From Homoserinimonas aerilata (lineage in GTDB: Bacteria > Actinomycetota > Actinomycetes > Actinomycetales > Microbacteriaceae): 64,000 bases of DNA. The position numbers and the translations under genes are program-made. The notes beneath the pieces were generated by a model. The model searched no databases and had not been told where the DNA came from. It saw only the letters and a list, made by a program, of their open reading frames with translations. Shown piece by piece: positions 34,015-42,434 of this stretch. The stretch spans positions 496,001-560,000 of the forward strand of contig NZ_VFOM01000001.1 of NCBI RefSeq assembly GCF_006716125.1, given 5' to 3'. Within the stretch, counting starts at the first letter, position 1, and each line of letters begins with the position of its first letter.

Positions 34015-34917
34015 CTATTGACCACTCGGCGGCGTCATCGGCAGTGTCGTAGGGGCAGGCGGCGCGGATGCGTCGCCCGGCGCGGCAGCGGACGGGCCAG
34101 CCGGTAGCTGCTTGCGGAGCGGCACGGGGAGGCGTCGCGCGCCATCGCGCAGCGCTGCGCCCCCGCGTGACACATAGGCGACAAGGGGTGTGCGCGGCGG
34201 CTTGAGCTGCTCGAGGTTCGCCGGAAAGTACTCGGGTGCCGGCCCGAACGCATCCTTCGACGCGGCGACGATGCGGCGGCCGAGGATGTGACTCGCGGTG
34301 CCGCCGACGACGGCGCCGATGCCGAACGGAAGGATGCGACCGATGGCGCCCGTCGTGGTGTTGCGGGCGAAGCGCTGCAGGAACGCCCTCTTGACCCTGT
34401 CGGCGATGGGGCCCATGAAGGCCTGCGGAACGTTGCGGCCGATGACGTCGCCCCAGAAACGAGTGCGGGGCACCGCCTGGCCGGTGGCCTGCGCGGCGAG
34501 GCTGCGCACGAGCTCGGCACCCGAATTGCCCAGCATCATCGCCATCACGATGGTTCGGGCCCTGTCGGGGTCGGTGACGGCGATGCCGTGGATCTCGGTG
34601 ATCGACTGTGCGAACAGGGCACTCGCCTCGAGGAACACGGCCGTCTCCACCCCTGTGAGCGCGAGGCTGATGCCCGTGCCGACGCCCGGAATGATGGCGG
34701 CGGCCCCGACCCCTGCCCCACCCGTGGTGACGGCGGTCAGGTAGTGCCGTTCGAGGATGCGGATCACCTGTTCAGGGCTGGCCCCCGGATGCCTGCGGCG
34801 CACATTGCGCACATGGTCGAGCACGGCGGGTCGTTGCGTCGTCAGCAGCCGGTCGAAGCCGCGCACCATCATGGGGTGCGGTGTGATCTCCTCATCCTGG
34901 CTTGGCGATGCGCTCAT
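34015..34917 (-). CDS. Conserved-looking membrane-associated protein of unknown function
   Basis: 300 residues. Two Gly/Ala-rich hydrophobic segments are visible (GAGVGAAAIIPGVGTGISLAL at about 70-90 and ILPFGIGAVVGGTASHILG at about 190-210), with charged helices between them and a Pro/Ala-rich tail. The layout recalls EcsC-type proteins, but no residue signature confirms it. It is transcribed away from the neighbouring gene at 35050 and converges on the TagF-like gene with 59 bases between. The function is unassigned. Confidence 0.55.
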   Translation of the reverse strand: MSASPSQDEEITPHPMMVRGFDRLLTTQRPAVLDHVRNVRRRHPGASPEQVIRILERHYLTAVTTGGAGVGAAAIIPGVGTGISLALTGVETAVFLEASALFAQSITEIHGIAVTDPDRARTIVMAMMLGNSGAELVRSLAAQATGQAVPRTRFWGDVIGRNVPQAFMGPIADRVKRAFLQRFARNTTTGAIGRILPFGIGAVVGGTASHILGRRIVAASKDAFGPAPEYFPANLEQLKPPRTPLVAYVSRGGAALRDGARRLPVPLRKQLPAGPSAAAPGDASAPPAPTTLPMTPPSGQ

Positions 34918-35049
34918 CCGGGCTCCTATGTCTGCTGGCCTGTCGGGGAGTACAAGTGTAGGCGCATGCTCGTGCGCACCCGCTGTGCACCCCGCGCACG
35001 TTTCGCGTCACACAGGAATAGTGTTGCCGGGCATCCGGTTCTGACAGTC

Positions 35050-35697
35050 ATGACAACCATCGGAATCATCGGAGCAGGAAACATCGGCAGCAACGTGGCC
35101 AAGGCGGCTCTCGCCCACGGCTACGAGGTGGTGATCTCCAACTCGCGGGGCCCGGAGACGCTCTCGGAGCTCGTCGCCGAACTGGGCGACGGCGCGACTG
35201 CTGGCACCGTCGCAGAGGCGTCGGAGCGCGGTGAGCTGGTACTCGTCGCCATCCCGCTGAAGGCGATCGGCGACATCGACCCGGCTCCGCTGGCGGGCAA
35301 GACCGTCATCGACGCGAACAACTACTACCCGCAGCGCGACGGCCACATCGCCGAACTGGACGACGAGTCGACCACCACGGCGGAGCTGCTGCAGCGGCGC
35401 TTACCTGACTCGAAGGTCGTGAAGGCGTTCAATCACATCGGCGCGAAGCAGATCGTCGAGGATGCGCTCGCCTCCGGTCAGGCGGGGCGTCGTGCGCTCG
35501 CCATCGCAGGCGACGACCAGACGGCGAAGGATGCTGTGGCCGCCTTCATCGACGCGATCGGCTTCGACACGCTCGACCTGGGCGTTCTCGCGGAGGGCTG
35601 GCGCATCCAGCGTGACACCGCCGGGTACGTCAAGCGTTTTGACCGTGACGGGCTTGCGGATGCCGTCGCGCAGGCGAAGCGCTACCGCGACATGTAG
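35050..35697 (+). CDS. F420-dependent NADP oxidoreductase-like Rossmann protein
   Basis: A 215-residue protein with an N-terminal NAD(P)-binding motif GIIGAGNIGSNVAKAA, SNSRGPET (the phosphate-binding loop suits NADP), VLVAIPLKAI, and a C-terminal helical part (VKAFNHIGAKQI, LAIAGDDQTAKDAV). It matches the NADPH-dependent F420 reductase-like/pyrroline reductase-like group. Whether it truly uses F420 cannot be told. ATG 35050 has no clear ribosome-binding site. Confidence 0.75.
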   Translation: MTTIGIIGAGNIGSNVAKAALAHGYEVVISNSRGPETLSELVAELGDGATAGTVAEASERGELVLVAIPLKAIGDIDPAPLAGKTVIDANNYYPQRDGHIAELDDESTTTAELLQRRLPDSKVVKAFNHIGAKQIVEDALASGQAGRRALAIAGDDQTAKDAVAAFIDAIGFDTLDLGVLAEGWRIQRDTAGYVKRFDRDGLADAVAQAKRYRDM

Positions 35698-35716
35698 CGA
35701 GAACCCCGCCGGCAGA

Positions 35717-35834
35717 GGGGCACGAAGTGCCTGCCCTTCCCTCTGGTCGAGGGGCACGAAGTGCCTGCCTTGCTCTGCGGGTCGAGCGGCACGAGGTGCC
35801 TGCCCTGCCTGCTGGTCGAGGGGCACGGAGTGCC
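35717..35834. repeat. Four imperfect tandem repeats of about 35 bp
   Basis: The dyad core GGGGCACGAAGTGCC or a close variant occurs at 35717-35731, 35751-35765, 35786-35800 and 35820-35834, spaced 34-35 bases and separated by TGCCCTGCCTGCTGGTCGA-like linkers. The last copy is followed by GTCTCGAGACC-like sequence. The same family recurs at 54556-54760. Confidence 0.85.
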
Positions 35835-35861
35835 GTCTCGAGACCCGCCCCGCGAGGTCTC

Positions 35862-36632
35862 CTAGACCCCGTAGTCGGCGTTGTAGCGGTCGAGCACCTC
35901 GTCGATGGTGGAGTCGAGCACGAGTTCGCCTTTGTCGAGGTACAGGCCGCGCGTGCAGAAGCGGCGCAGGTCCTTCTCGTTGTGTGACACGAAGAACAGG
36001 GTGCGGCCGCCGGCGAGTAGCTCCTCGATGCGTCGGTAGCATTTCTCGCGGAAGGCCTTGTCGCCGACGGCGAGCACCTCGTCGACGAGGATGACGGGCT
36101 CTTCGAGGCGGGAGATCACGGCGAAGGCGATGCGCACGCGCATCCCGCTCGACAGGTGCTTGTAGGGGGTGTCGAGAAAGTCGCCGATTTCGGCGAAGTC
36201 GATGATCTCGTCGAAGCGTTCCTCGATCTCGGTGCGCTTCATCCCGTGCAGCCCCGCCGTGAGAAAGACGTTGTCGCGCACGGAGAGCTCGTCGACGAAG
36301 CCGCCTGTGATCTCGATGAGCGGGGCCACCCCGGCGTGGACGCCGACGGTTCCCTCGTCGGGCAGGATGACCTCTGCGACGAGTTTCAGCAGTGTCGACT
36401 TGCCCTGTCCATTGCGGCCGACGACGCCGATGGCTTCGCCGGAGATGACGTCGAAGCTGACACCGCGCAGCGCCCAGAATTCGCCGGGCCGGGTGCGGCG
36501 GCGGCTGCCGGCGAAGAGGTCTTTGAAGGAGCGGCGCGAACGGCGGTTGCGTTTGAATCGGATGCCCGCATCCCGTACCGAGATCACGGTGCCTGCATCG
36601 ACGGGCCGGGGGGCGACTGCTGCGGCTGTCAT
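35862..36632 (-). CDS. TagH/Wzt-like ABC transporter ATPase for polysaccharide export
   Basis: 256 residues: Walker A GRNGQGKST (72-80), signature HLSSGMRVRIAFA, Walker B VILVDEVLAVGD and switch His in FFVSHNEKD. The insertion before Walker A (RSRRSFKDLFAGSRRRT) and GGFVDELSVRDNVFL are typical of TagH/Wzt exporters of wall teichoic acid or O-antigen. It lacks a C-terminal carbohydrate-binding domain. ATG 36632 overlaps the stop of the permease (ATGA). Confidence 0.88.
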   Translation of the reverse strand: MTAAAVAPRPVDAGTVISVRDAGIRFKRNRRSRRSFKDLFAGSRRRTRPGEFWALRGVSFDVISGEAIGVVGRNGQGKSTLLKLVAEVILPDEGTVGVHAGVAPLIEITGGFVDELSVRDNVFLTAGLHGMKRTEIEERFDEIIDFAEIGDFLDTPYKHLSSGMRVRIAFAVISRLEEPVILVDEVLAVGDKAFREKCYRRIEELLAGGRTLFFVSHNEKDLRRFCTRGLYLDKGELVLDSTIDEVLDRYNADYGV

Positions 36633-37438
36633 CAGATCTCCTTCAGCACGGCGCGGATGGTGCGCCGGAAGACGAGCATCCCGAGCCCGAGCAGGAGAAC
36701 GCTCACGCCAGCGCCGATGCCGACGGCCATCCAGTCGAGTTGCTCAGGGAAGAATGCGGCACGGTACAGCGAGAAGATGCCCGCGAGTGGGTTGAACGAC
36801 GCCCACAGGTGCAGCCCCTCCGGCAGGTCGGTGATGCCGTAGATGATGGGGGAGGCGTAGAAGAGAAAGCGCAGGGCGAGCTTGGTGGCGCGTTCCAGGT
36901 CTCTGAAGAACACGACGAGCGGCGCAACGATGAGGCTCACCCCGACGACCAGGATGGCCTGCAGCAGCACCGCGAGCGGGAAGAACACGACCTGCCACTG
37001 CAGCTGGGCACCTGTGGCGATCGCGAACACGGCGATCACCGGGATGCTCGCGAGGAACTCAATGCCCTTCGAGAGCGCGATGCGGTTCACCCAGATGGTG
37101 CGCGGAATCTTCGTCGAGCGCACCAGCTTCGCCTCGCGGATGAACGCCCGAGTGCTGTCGCTGACCGCGCCGTTGAACCACATCCATGGCAGCAGCGCCG
37201 CCAGCAGGAACACGATGTACGGAGTCGAGCCGACCGAGCGGTCGAACACCTGCGTGAAGACGAACCAGTAGATGGATGCCATCACCAGCGGGTCGAGGAT
37301 CGACCACACATAGCCGAGGGCCGACGTCGAGTACCGCACGCGCAGATCGCGCAGCGTCAGCAACCAGAGCGAGCTGCGGTACCGCTCGAATGGCGACCGC
37401 GCAGGGCGCAACGGAACGGAAACTGACACGAGCACCAT
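36632..37438 (-). CDS. TagG/Wzm-like ABC-2 type permease
   Basis: 268 residues with six helices of the ABC-2 polysaccharide exporter family: the family start LWLLTLRDLRVRYSTSALG, LPWMWFNGAVSDSTRAFIRE, and a C-terminal FNPLAGIFSLYRAAFF. With the downstream ATPase it forms a Wzm-Wzt/TagGH exporter, presumably for the polymer made by 29902-33955. ATG 37438 is preferred over the upstream TTG 37459. Confidence 0.88.
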   Translation of the reverse strand: MVLVSVSVPLRPARSPFERYRSSLWLLTLRDLRVRYSTSALGYVWSILDPLVMASIYWFVFTQVFDRSVGSTPYIVFLLAALLPWMWFNGAVSDSTRAFIREAKLVRSTKIPRTIWVNRIALSKGIEFLASIPVIAVFAIATGAQLQWQVVFFPLAVLLQAILVVGVSLIVAPLVVFFRDLERATKLALRFLFYASPIIYGITDLPEGLHLWASFNPLAGIFSLYRAAFFPEQLDWMAVGIGAGVSVLLLGLGMLVFRRTIRAVLKEI

Positions 37439-37507
37439 CGTACGGGTCAGCGGCTGCAAAGCTGCGGAACGCCGCCGTCGGCGGCGCCAACTGACGAGCA
37501 GGTGGCG

Positions 37508-38203
37508 CTAGCTGAAGAGCAGGTTCGCCCGCTCGAGGTCCTCGGCGAAGTCGACCTCGACCGCGTACAGGTCAGAGATGTCGATCGGCTCGACGAGAAG
37601 GCCGTTCTGCTCGATGGCCAGCTCGATGCCGCGCTCGAAGTAGTCCTGGTCGTCGACGCGGGCCAGCTGGCGCACCAGCGCGGCCTTGTCGCGGCTGGAG
37701 ACGTAGTTGATGCCGACGGCCTCGCCGAGACCACCCTTGACCGTCTTCGACAGCTCACGGATGTAACCTTCGGCGTCCGTCGTGTACTTGACCTCTTCAT
37801 CCGACACCTTCGCGGTGTTGACGGAGACGAACGACTGGTCGCGGGCGACCACCTTCGCGGCGCGCTCGAGGGCCACCGGGTCGAAGACGACGTCGCCGTT
37901 CATCCACAGCACGCCACCGGAGGAGGAGGCGCGGAGGGCGCGCATCAGGCTCTTGGAGGTGTTGGTCTGGTCGTACTGCTCGTTGTACACGAACGACGCC
38001 TCGGGGAACGCGTCGATGATGTACTCGAGCTTGTAGCCGACGACGATGGTGACCTTCGCGTCCTTGCCGAACGCCTGGTGGATGTTGTCGAACTGCTGCT
38101 GCATGATGGTGCGGCCATCGCTGAGTTCGGTGAGGGACTTCGGCAGGCTTCGGCCGAGTCGGCTGCCCATTCCGGCGGCCAGAATGACGATCTGTGTGCT
38201 CAC
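37508..38203 (-). CDS. Sugar- or alcohol-phosphate nucleotidyltransferase (LicC-like)
   Basis: A 231-residue GT-A-like nucleotidyltransferase: IVILAAGMGSRLGRSLPKSL is the NTP loop, VVGYKLEYI and LWMNGDVVFD (metal-binding Asp) follow. It resembles choline-phosphate/alditol-phosphate cytidylyltransferases, which make CDP-activated alcohols. Here it could supply the CDP donor for the CDP-alcohol phosphotransferase and TagF-like enzymes (inference). GTG 38203 follows AAGGAG. It lies 69 bases upstream of the exporter permease. Confidence 0.8.
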   Translation of the reverse strand: MSTQIVILAAGMGSRLGRSLPKSLTELSDGRTIMQQQFDNIHQAFGKDAKVTIVVGYKLEYIIDAFPEASFVYNEQYDQTNTSKSLMRALRASSSGGVLWMNGDVVFDPVALERAAKVVARDQSFVSVNTAKVSDEEVKYTTDAEGYIRELSKTVKGGLGEAVGINYVSSRDKAALVRQLARVDDQDYFERGIELAIEQNGLLVEPIDISDLYAVEVDFAEDLERANLLFS

Positions 38204-38425
38204 GAGAGTTCTCCTTGCTATGAGTCTAGGGTCGTCGGATCAGCGTTCACTGACTGTTCACCCGACGAGCATTGGCAAGTCACCTCTTTGTGATTACATA
38301 CAAGCTAACTACAGCTGCGCCTGTGGGTCGACCTTTTGTCGTGCTCTCTCAGCAGTCTGTGTCCAATTCGTGATGCGGGGCGACATGCGGCTGCGGCACC
38401 CACCGCGCATTGGTACGGTTGATCG

Positions 38426-39592
38426 GTGACACACAAGCAGGCGACCGGATCAGGCGATTTCTCGATCGAGAAGGCCCTTTCGCGCTTCGACGTGCTCATC
38501 GACAGGCTCACCGAGGCCGATCTGTCTACTCCCGAGCCTGCGGAGCTGTCTACCCCTGCGCCTGACGAGGTCGAAACGGCGGTGGATGTCGCGGCCGATC
38601 CGGACGATGGCGTGACAGCAACGGACGCCTCCGAGGTCGTCGTCGAGCCGGAGCCGGAGCCCGAGCCCGAGCCGGAGCCCGCGCTCGAGCCCGCCTTTGC
38701 GGCGAGTTCTGTGGCGACGGTCACCGCAACGACGAAGGCCAGGCCGACGACCAAGGCCGCCCCCCGGGCGAAGGCCAAACCGAAGAGGGCTCCTGCGGTG
38801 AAGCGTTCCGCGCCCCGTGTTCCGGATGACGCCCCCGTCATCCTCGAGATCGCCGGCCTCGTGAAGCGCTTCGGCGATGTGGCCGCTGTCGACGGCATCG
38901 ATCTCTCCGTGCGTGCGGGGCAGATCTTCGGGATCGTCGGGCCGAACGGTGCGGGCAAGACGACGACACTGTCGATGGTCACGGGCGTGCTGCGGCCGGA
39001 TGACGGCGTGGTGACGGTCGGTGGTGCCGATGTCTGGAGCAGCCCCGCCCAGGCGAAGCGTGCCATGGGCATCCTGCCTGACCGTCTCATGCTCTTCGAT
39101 CGCCTGACGGGTCGCCAGTTGCTGTTCTACTCGGGCCTGCTGCGGGGCCTCGACCGTCAGACGGTCAAGTCGCGCAGTGCTGATCTCATCGCCGCGTTCG
39201 GGCTCGAGGATGCCCAGGATCGCCTCGTCACCGACTATTCGGCGGGTATGACGCGCAAGGTCGCACTCGCCGCAGCCATGATCCATTCGCCGCGCCTGCT
39301 CATCCTCGACGAGCCTTTCGAGTCCGTCGACATGGTGTCGGTGGAGGCAGTGCTCGCGGTGCTGCGCCGGTACGCGGCCGCGGGCGGCACGGTCGTGCTG
39401 TCGAGCCACAGCATGGACCTGATCGAGCACTTCTGTGACTCGGTCGCCGTGATCGCGGAGGGTCGCATCCTCACCGTCGGCACCACCGAGGAGGTGCGCG
39501 GCGACGCCTCCCTGGAGGAGCGGTTCATCGACCTTATCGGCGACGTGCGACCGGGGGAGGACATGGAGTGGTTGCGCTCGTTCTCCGACTGA
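38426..39592 (+). CDS. ABC transporter ATPase with long charged N-terminal extension
   Basis: 388 residues. The ABC domain (about 138-375) has Walker A GPNGAGKT (172-179), signature YSAGMTRKVALAAAM, Walker B LLILDEPFE and switch VLSSHSMDL. Before it come about 135 residues absent from the usual family: a start with SIEKALSRFDVLIDRL, an acidic PE-repeat (VEPEPEPEPEPEP, about 73-85) and a Lys/Arg/Ala/Pro linker (104-131). GTG 38426 is probably leaderless (TACGGT at 38413-38418). It pairs with the overlapping membrane gene. Confidence 0.87.
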   Translation: MTHKQATGSGDFSIEKALSRFDVLIDRLTEADLSTPEPAELSTPAPDEVETAVDVAADPDDGVTATDASEVVVEPEPEPEPEPEPALEPAFAASSVATVTATTKARPTTKAAPRAKAKPKRAPAVKRSAPRVPDDAPVILEIAGLVKRFGDVAAVDGIDLSVRAGQIFGIVGPNGAGKTTTLSMVTGVLRPDDGVVTVGGADVWSSPAQAKRAMGILPDRLMLFDRLTGRQLLFYSGLLRGLDRQTVKSRSADLIAAFGLEDAQDRLVTDYSAGMTRKVALAAAMIHSPRLLILDEPFESVDMVSVEAVLAVLRRYAAAGGTVVLSSHSMDLIEHFCDSVAVIAEGRILTVGTTEEVRGDASLEERFIDLIGDVRPGEDMEWLRSFSD

Positions 39593-41139
39593 GGCTCGCC
39601 CAGCTCTCCAACGGGCTGCGTCGCGGCGGTGTGCAACTGCTCGGTCTCGTCGTTCTGCTGGCGTTCGGCGTTGCGCTCACCGGCTATCTGCTCGACGCGT
39701 TCGGCGCCCTCGCGTCGGCTTCCGCGGCGGATGCGGCAACGGGAACGGTTCTGATCGGTTCGGTGGTCACGCTCGGCTTCGTGCTGGTTCCGTTGCTCCT
39801 TCCGGGCGATGATCCTCTCGATGCTCGCTCCTTCACCCCCCTCGGTCGCCCTCGTGCCGGCGTGGTCTGGGGCTTGGCGCTCGCGGCCGTCATCGGCGTT
39901 CCGACGATTCTGCTGATCGTCGTCGCTGCGGGCTTCGCGCATTCCTGGGCATGGAATCCGGATGCTGCGCCCATCGCTTCTCTCGCGGCTGTCCTGATTG
40001 TGCTGACCGGTGTGCTGGGTGCGCGGCTCGCTCGTTCCTTCGGCGCCGTCGTGCTCATGACGCGCGGCCTGCGTGAGGCTGCCGGCATCGTGCTGCTGCT
40101 GGTGCTTCTGGCGGCGACACCTTTCGTGCTCATGTTGCTGCTGGGGGGCGACGACCCTCAGTTGCAGTCTCGGCTGGGTGAGTGGGCGGCGGGGCTCTCT
40201 GACTCTCCGCTCGGGTTCGCGTGGGCGGCGCCTGTGGCTGCGGCCGCGGGTGACTCGGATGTGGCGTGGCAGCGTCTGGGCATGGCTGCGCTGGTGCTCG
40301 GTGTCGTGGCGGTCGCATGGCATCTGCTGGCGCTCCGCATGCAGCGCATGCCGGCGCCGCGGCTCGACGGTTCTCCGGCCCGCGAGGCCGGCCTGGGCTG
40401 GTTCGATGTGATGCCGGCGACTCTGGTGGGGGCGATCGCGGGGCGCAGCTTCAGTTACTGGATGCGCGATGGTCGCTACAAGTTCGCGCTTGCCGTCATC
40501 CCGGTGGTTGCCGTGCTGGTGGTGGTGCCGTTCGCCGTGGTCGGCGTGTGGTGGCAGAATCTGGCGCTCATCCCGCTGCCGGTCATGTGTCTGTTCTTGG
40601 GCTGGTTGCTGCACAACGATCTCGCGCACGACAACACGGCGTTGTGGTTGCATGTCGCGGCGGACACTCCGGGCTGGGCGGATCGCATCGGCCGAATCGT
40701 GCCTGTGCTCGTGCTCGGCGTTCCGATGATCGCGGTGTTCGCGCCCCTGAGCGCGTGGGGGTACGGCGATTGGTCGGTGCTGCCGTCGGTGTTCGGGGTG
40801 AGCGTGTGCGTGCTCCTCTCCGGTATCGGCATCTCCAGTTACACCTCCGCCCGTATGCCGTATGCGGCTGTGCGGCCGGGGGCGAGCCCGTTCTCGCAGC
40901 CGCAGTCGTCATCCGGTTCGAGTGGTCAGGCTGTCGCATTCTTCGGAACCATCGTCGTCTCGTTGCCGGTGCTGTGGCTGGCCGGTCTGGGCCTCGCGGA
41001 GGGCGGCGATTGGCCCATGCTGACCCTGCTGGGCGGCCTCGTGCTGGGGCTGCTTGTGCTGCTGCTGGGCGTGTGGGCTGGCGGCCGTGTGTTCACGCGG
41101 CAGGCTCCGGAGCTGCTCGCTTTCACTCTGCGCAATTGA
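39568..41139 (+). CDS. Large ABC exporter membrane subunit
   Basis: A 523-residue protein with about twelve hydrophobic segments and no soluble domain, consistent with an ABC-2-like permease that forms a pair with the ATPase at 38426. It begins at GTG 39568, inside the ATPase gene (25-base overlap), with GGGGGAGG upstream. No substrate signature is visible. A 'rxxMP' type linker (LRMQRMPAPRLDGSPAREAGLGW, cited as RMQRMPAPR) separates the two halves. Confidence 0.75.
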   Translation: MVALVLRLRLAQLSNGLRRGGVQLLGLVVLLAFGVALTGYLLDAFGALASASAADAATGTVLIGSVVTLGFVLVPLLLPGDDPLDARSFTPLGRPRAGVVWGLALAAVIGVPTILLIVVAAGFAHSWAWNPDAAPIASLAAVLIVLTGVLGARLARSFGAVVLMTRGLREAAGIVLLLVLLAATPFVLMLLLGGDDPQLQSRLGEWAAGLSDSPLGFAWAAPVAAAAGDSDVAWQRLGMAALVLGVVAVAWHLLALRMQRMPAPRLDGSPAREAGLGWFDVMPATLVGAIAGRSFSYWMRDGRYKFALAVIPVVAVLVVVPFAVVGVWWQNLALIPLPVMCLFLGWLLHNDLAHDNTALWLHVAADTPGWADRIGRIVPVLVLGVPMIAVFAPLSAWGYGDWSVLPSVFGVSVCVLLSGIGISSYTSARMPYAAVRPGASPFSQPQSSSGSSGQAVAFFGTIVVSLPVLWLAGLGLAEGGDWPMLTLLGGLVLGLLVLLLGVWAGGRVFTRQAPELLAFTLRN

Positions 41140-41163
41140 CGCTGAGCGCCTACCATTGAACGC

Positions 41164-41424
41164 ATGAGTGACACTGAACACAGCGGCGGCGGTACGGATG
41201 TCCTGGATCGCGAACTCGAGGAACTGCTTCAGCAGGAGCAGCTCGAGGATGGCGACCACGAGCGCTTCTCGCACTATGTGCAGAAGGACAAGATCCTCAA
41301 GTCGGCGCTCAGTGGCAAGCCTGTCATCGCGCTGTGCGGCAAGAAGTGGACCCCGGGTCGTGACCCCGAGAAGTTCCCTGTCTGCCCCACCTGCAAGGAG
41401 ATCTACGAGAAGATGAAGCAGTAG
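41164..41424 (+). CDS. DUF3039 protein (small Zn-ribbon-like)
   Basis: 86 residues: a Glu/Gln-rich N-terminal helix (ELEELLQQEQLEDGDHERF), then His (FSHYV), Cys (ALCGKKW) and a CPTC pair, consistent with a bound zinc. DUF3039 is conserved across actinobacteria and has no proven function. ATG 41164 is probably leaderless, with TACCAT at 41149-41154. Confidence 0.9.
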   Translation: MSDTEHSGGGTDVLDRELEELLQQEQLEDGDHERFSHYVQKDKILKSALSGKPVIALCGKKWTPGRDPEKFPVCPTCKEIYEKMKQ

Positions 41425-41434
41425 CTCTGGCCTG

Positions 41435-41463
41435 TTGATCTCAGAGTTATGTATTGATACAAT
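41435..41463 (+). promoter_or_regulatory. Promoter of the YtrA-type operon
   Basis: TTGATC (41435-41440), a 17-base spacer and TACAAT (41458-41463) form a near-consensus promoter. The spacer and -10 include the small dyad ATTG-ATA-CAAT (41453-41463), a possible operator for the GntR regulator encoded at 42431. Confidence 0.6.
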
Positions 41464-41501
41464 CATGCATAGCTTGAACAGAAGATCGAAAGGTGGGGCG
41501 C

Positions 41502-42434
41502 ATGGACTTCGAGCGGATGCTGGCGTGGGGGTTCATGGGTTTCATCGCGCTGATGCTCGTGGTCGTGATCATCTTCGCGGCGACGCCGCGTTCTCGGATG
41601 CGTGCCGTCGACGACTTCGTGCGCAAGGTGCGACTCGACCCGGGTGACGCGAAGATCCGGGCGGCCGTCGAGCGTCGCACGAGCAGGGTGAGTATCGCGG
41701 CAGTACTCGGAGCCGCTGTCGGGTTCGGGGCGGCAGTGGGGGTGCTTCTTCTCGTCCCGGAATGGCAGTCGTCCACCACGGTCTTTCTGGTGGTCACGCC
41801 GCTCCTGCTGCTCGGCCTCATCGGTGGCGGGGTGGTCGTGACGCTGCACGAGTCACTCTTTCAGCAGGATGCGGATGCCTCGCGCATCGCGAGGGCGATC
41901 TCGCCGACAGAGGCCGACTATGTGGACGCTCGTCGTCGAATGACGCCGAGCATCCTGCTGCTCTTTGCTGCTGCCGCCACCGGAATCGCCGTGGTTCTCG
42001 TCATCCTGGGGCGGACTGACGCGGCAGCTCTCGTGACCGCTCCCGCGCTGCCGGTCTTCGTCGTCGCCGTCGTCGGCTGGGTCGCCGCACGGATGCTCAG
42101 TCGTCGTGTACTCTCTCGGGGCCAGCCAGCGGGCGGCCCGGGCGAGCTCGCCTGGGATGATGCACTGCGGGCTGACACGCTGCTCCGGCTCACGTCGGCG
42201 ATGACCATGCTCTGCTGGGTGTCGCTCGTCGCATCCCTGCACCTCATGCTTTCCGTCACGTTCTCCGATCCGGATGTCACGTGGCCCGACACCATCGTGA
42301 ATCTCCTGTTCACGTGGGGGCTGATCATCGTCAGTTTGGATGCGCAGCTTGTCGGGGCGCGGCGACACTTCCTGCTGCGTCTGTGGCCTGACACCGACTT
42401 CGAGACCGGGGTCGTGAGGGGCGCATCCGCATGA
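41502..42434 (+). CDS. Polytopic membrane protein of the YtrA-type operon
   Basis: About 310 residues with helices near 10-25, 65-90, 95-120, 150-175, 180-200, 240-260 and 270-290. It is paired with and overlaps a GntR/YtrA regulator, an arrangement in which the membrane gene is usually the controlled partner. No ATPase is present beside it. I do not recognise a named family. ATG 41502 has AGGTGGGG upstream; GTG 41493 is an alternative. Confidence 0.65.
   Translation: MDFERMLAWGFMGFIALMLVVVIIFAATPRSRMRAVDDFVRKVRLDPGDAKIRAAVERRTSRVSIAAVLGAAVGFGAAVGVLLLVPEWQSSTTVFLVVTPLLLLGLIGGGVVVTLHESLFQQDADASRIARAISPTEADYVDARRRMTPSILLLFAAAATGIAVVLVILGRTDAAALVTAPALPVFVVAVVGWVAARMLSRRVLSRGQPAGGPGELAWDDALRADTLLRLTSAMTMLCWVSLVASLHLMLSVTFSDPDVTWPDTIVNLLFTWGLIIVSLDAQLVGARRHFLLRLWPDTDFETGVVRGASA

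Noticed and set aside
35717..35834. CRISPR-like regular spacing
   Set aside because: The units are imperfect and contiguous at 34-35 bases, without unique spacers, and no cas gene is nearby.
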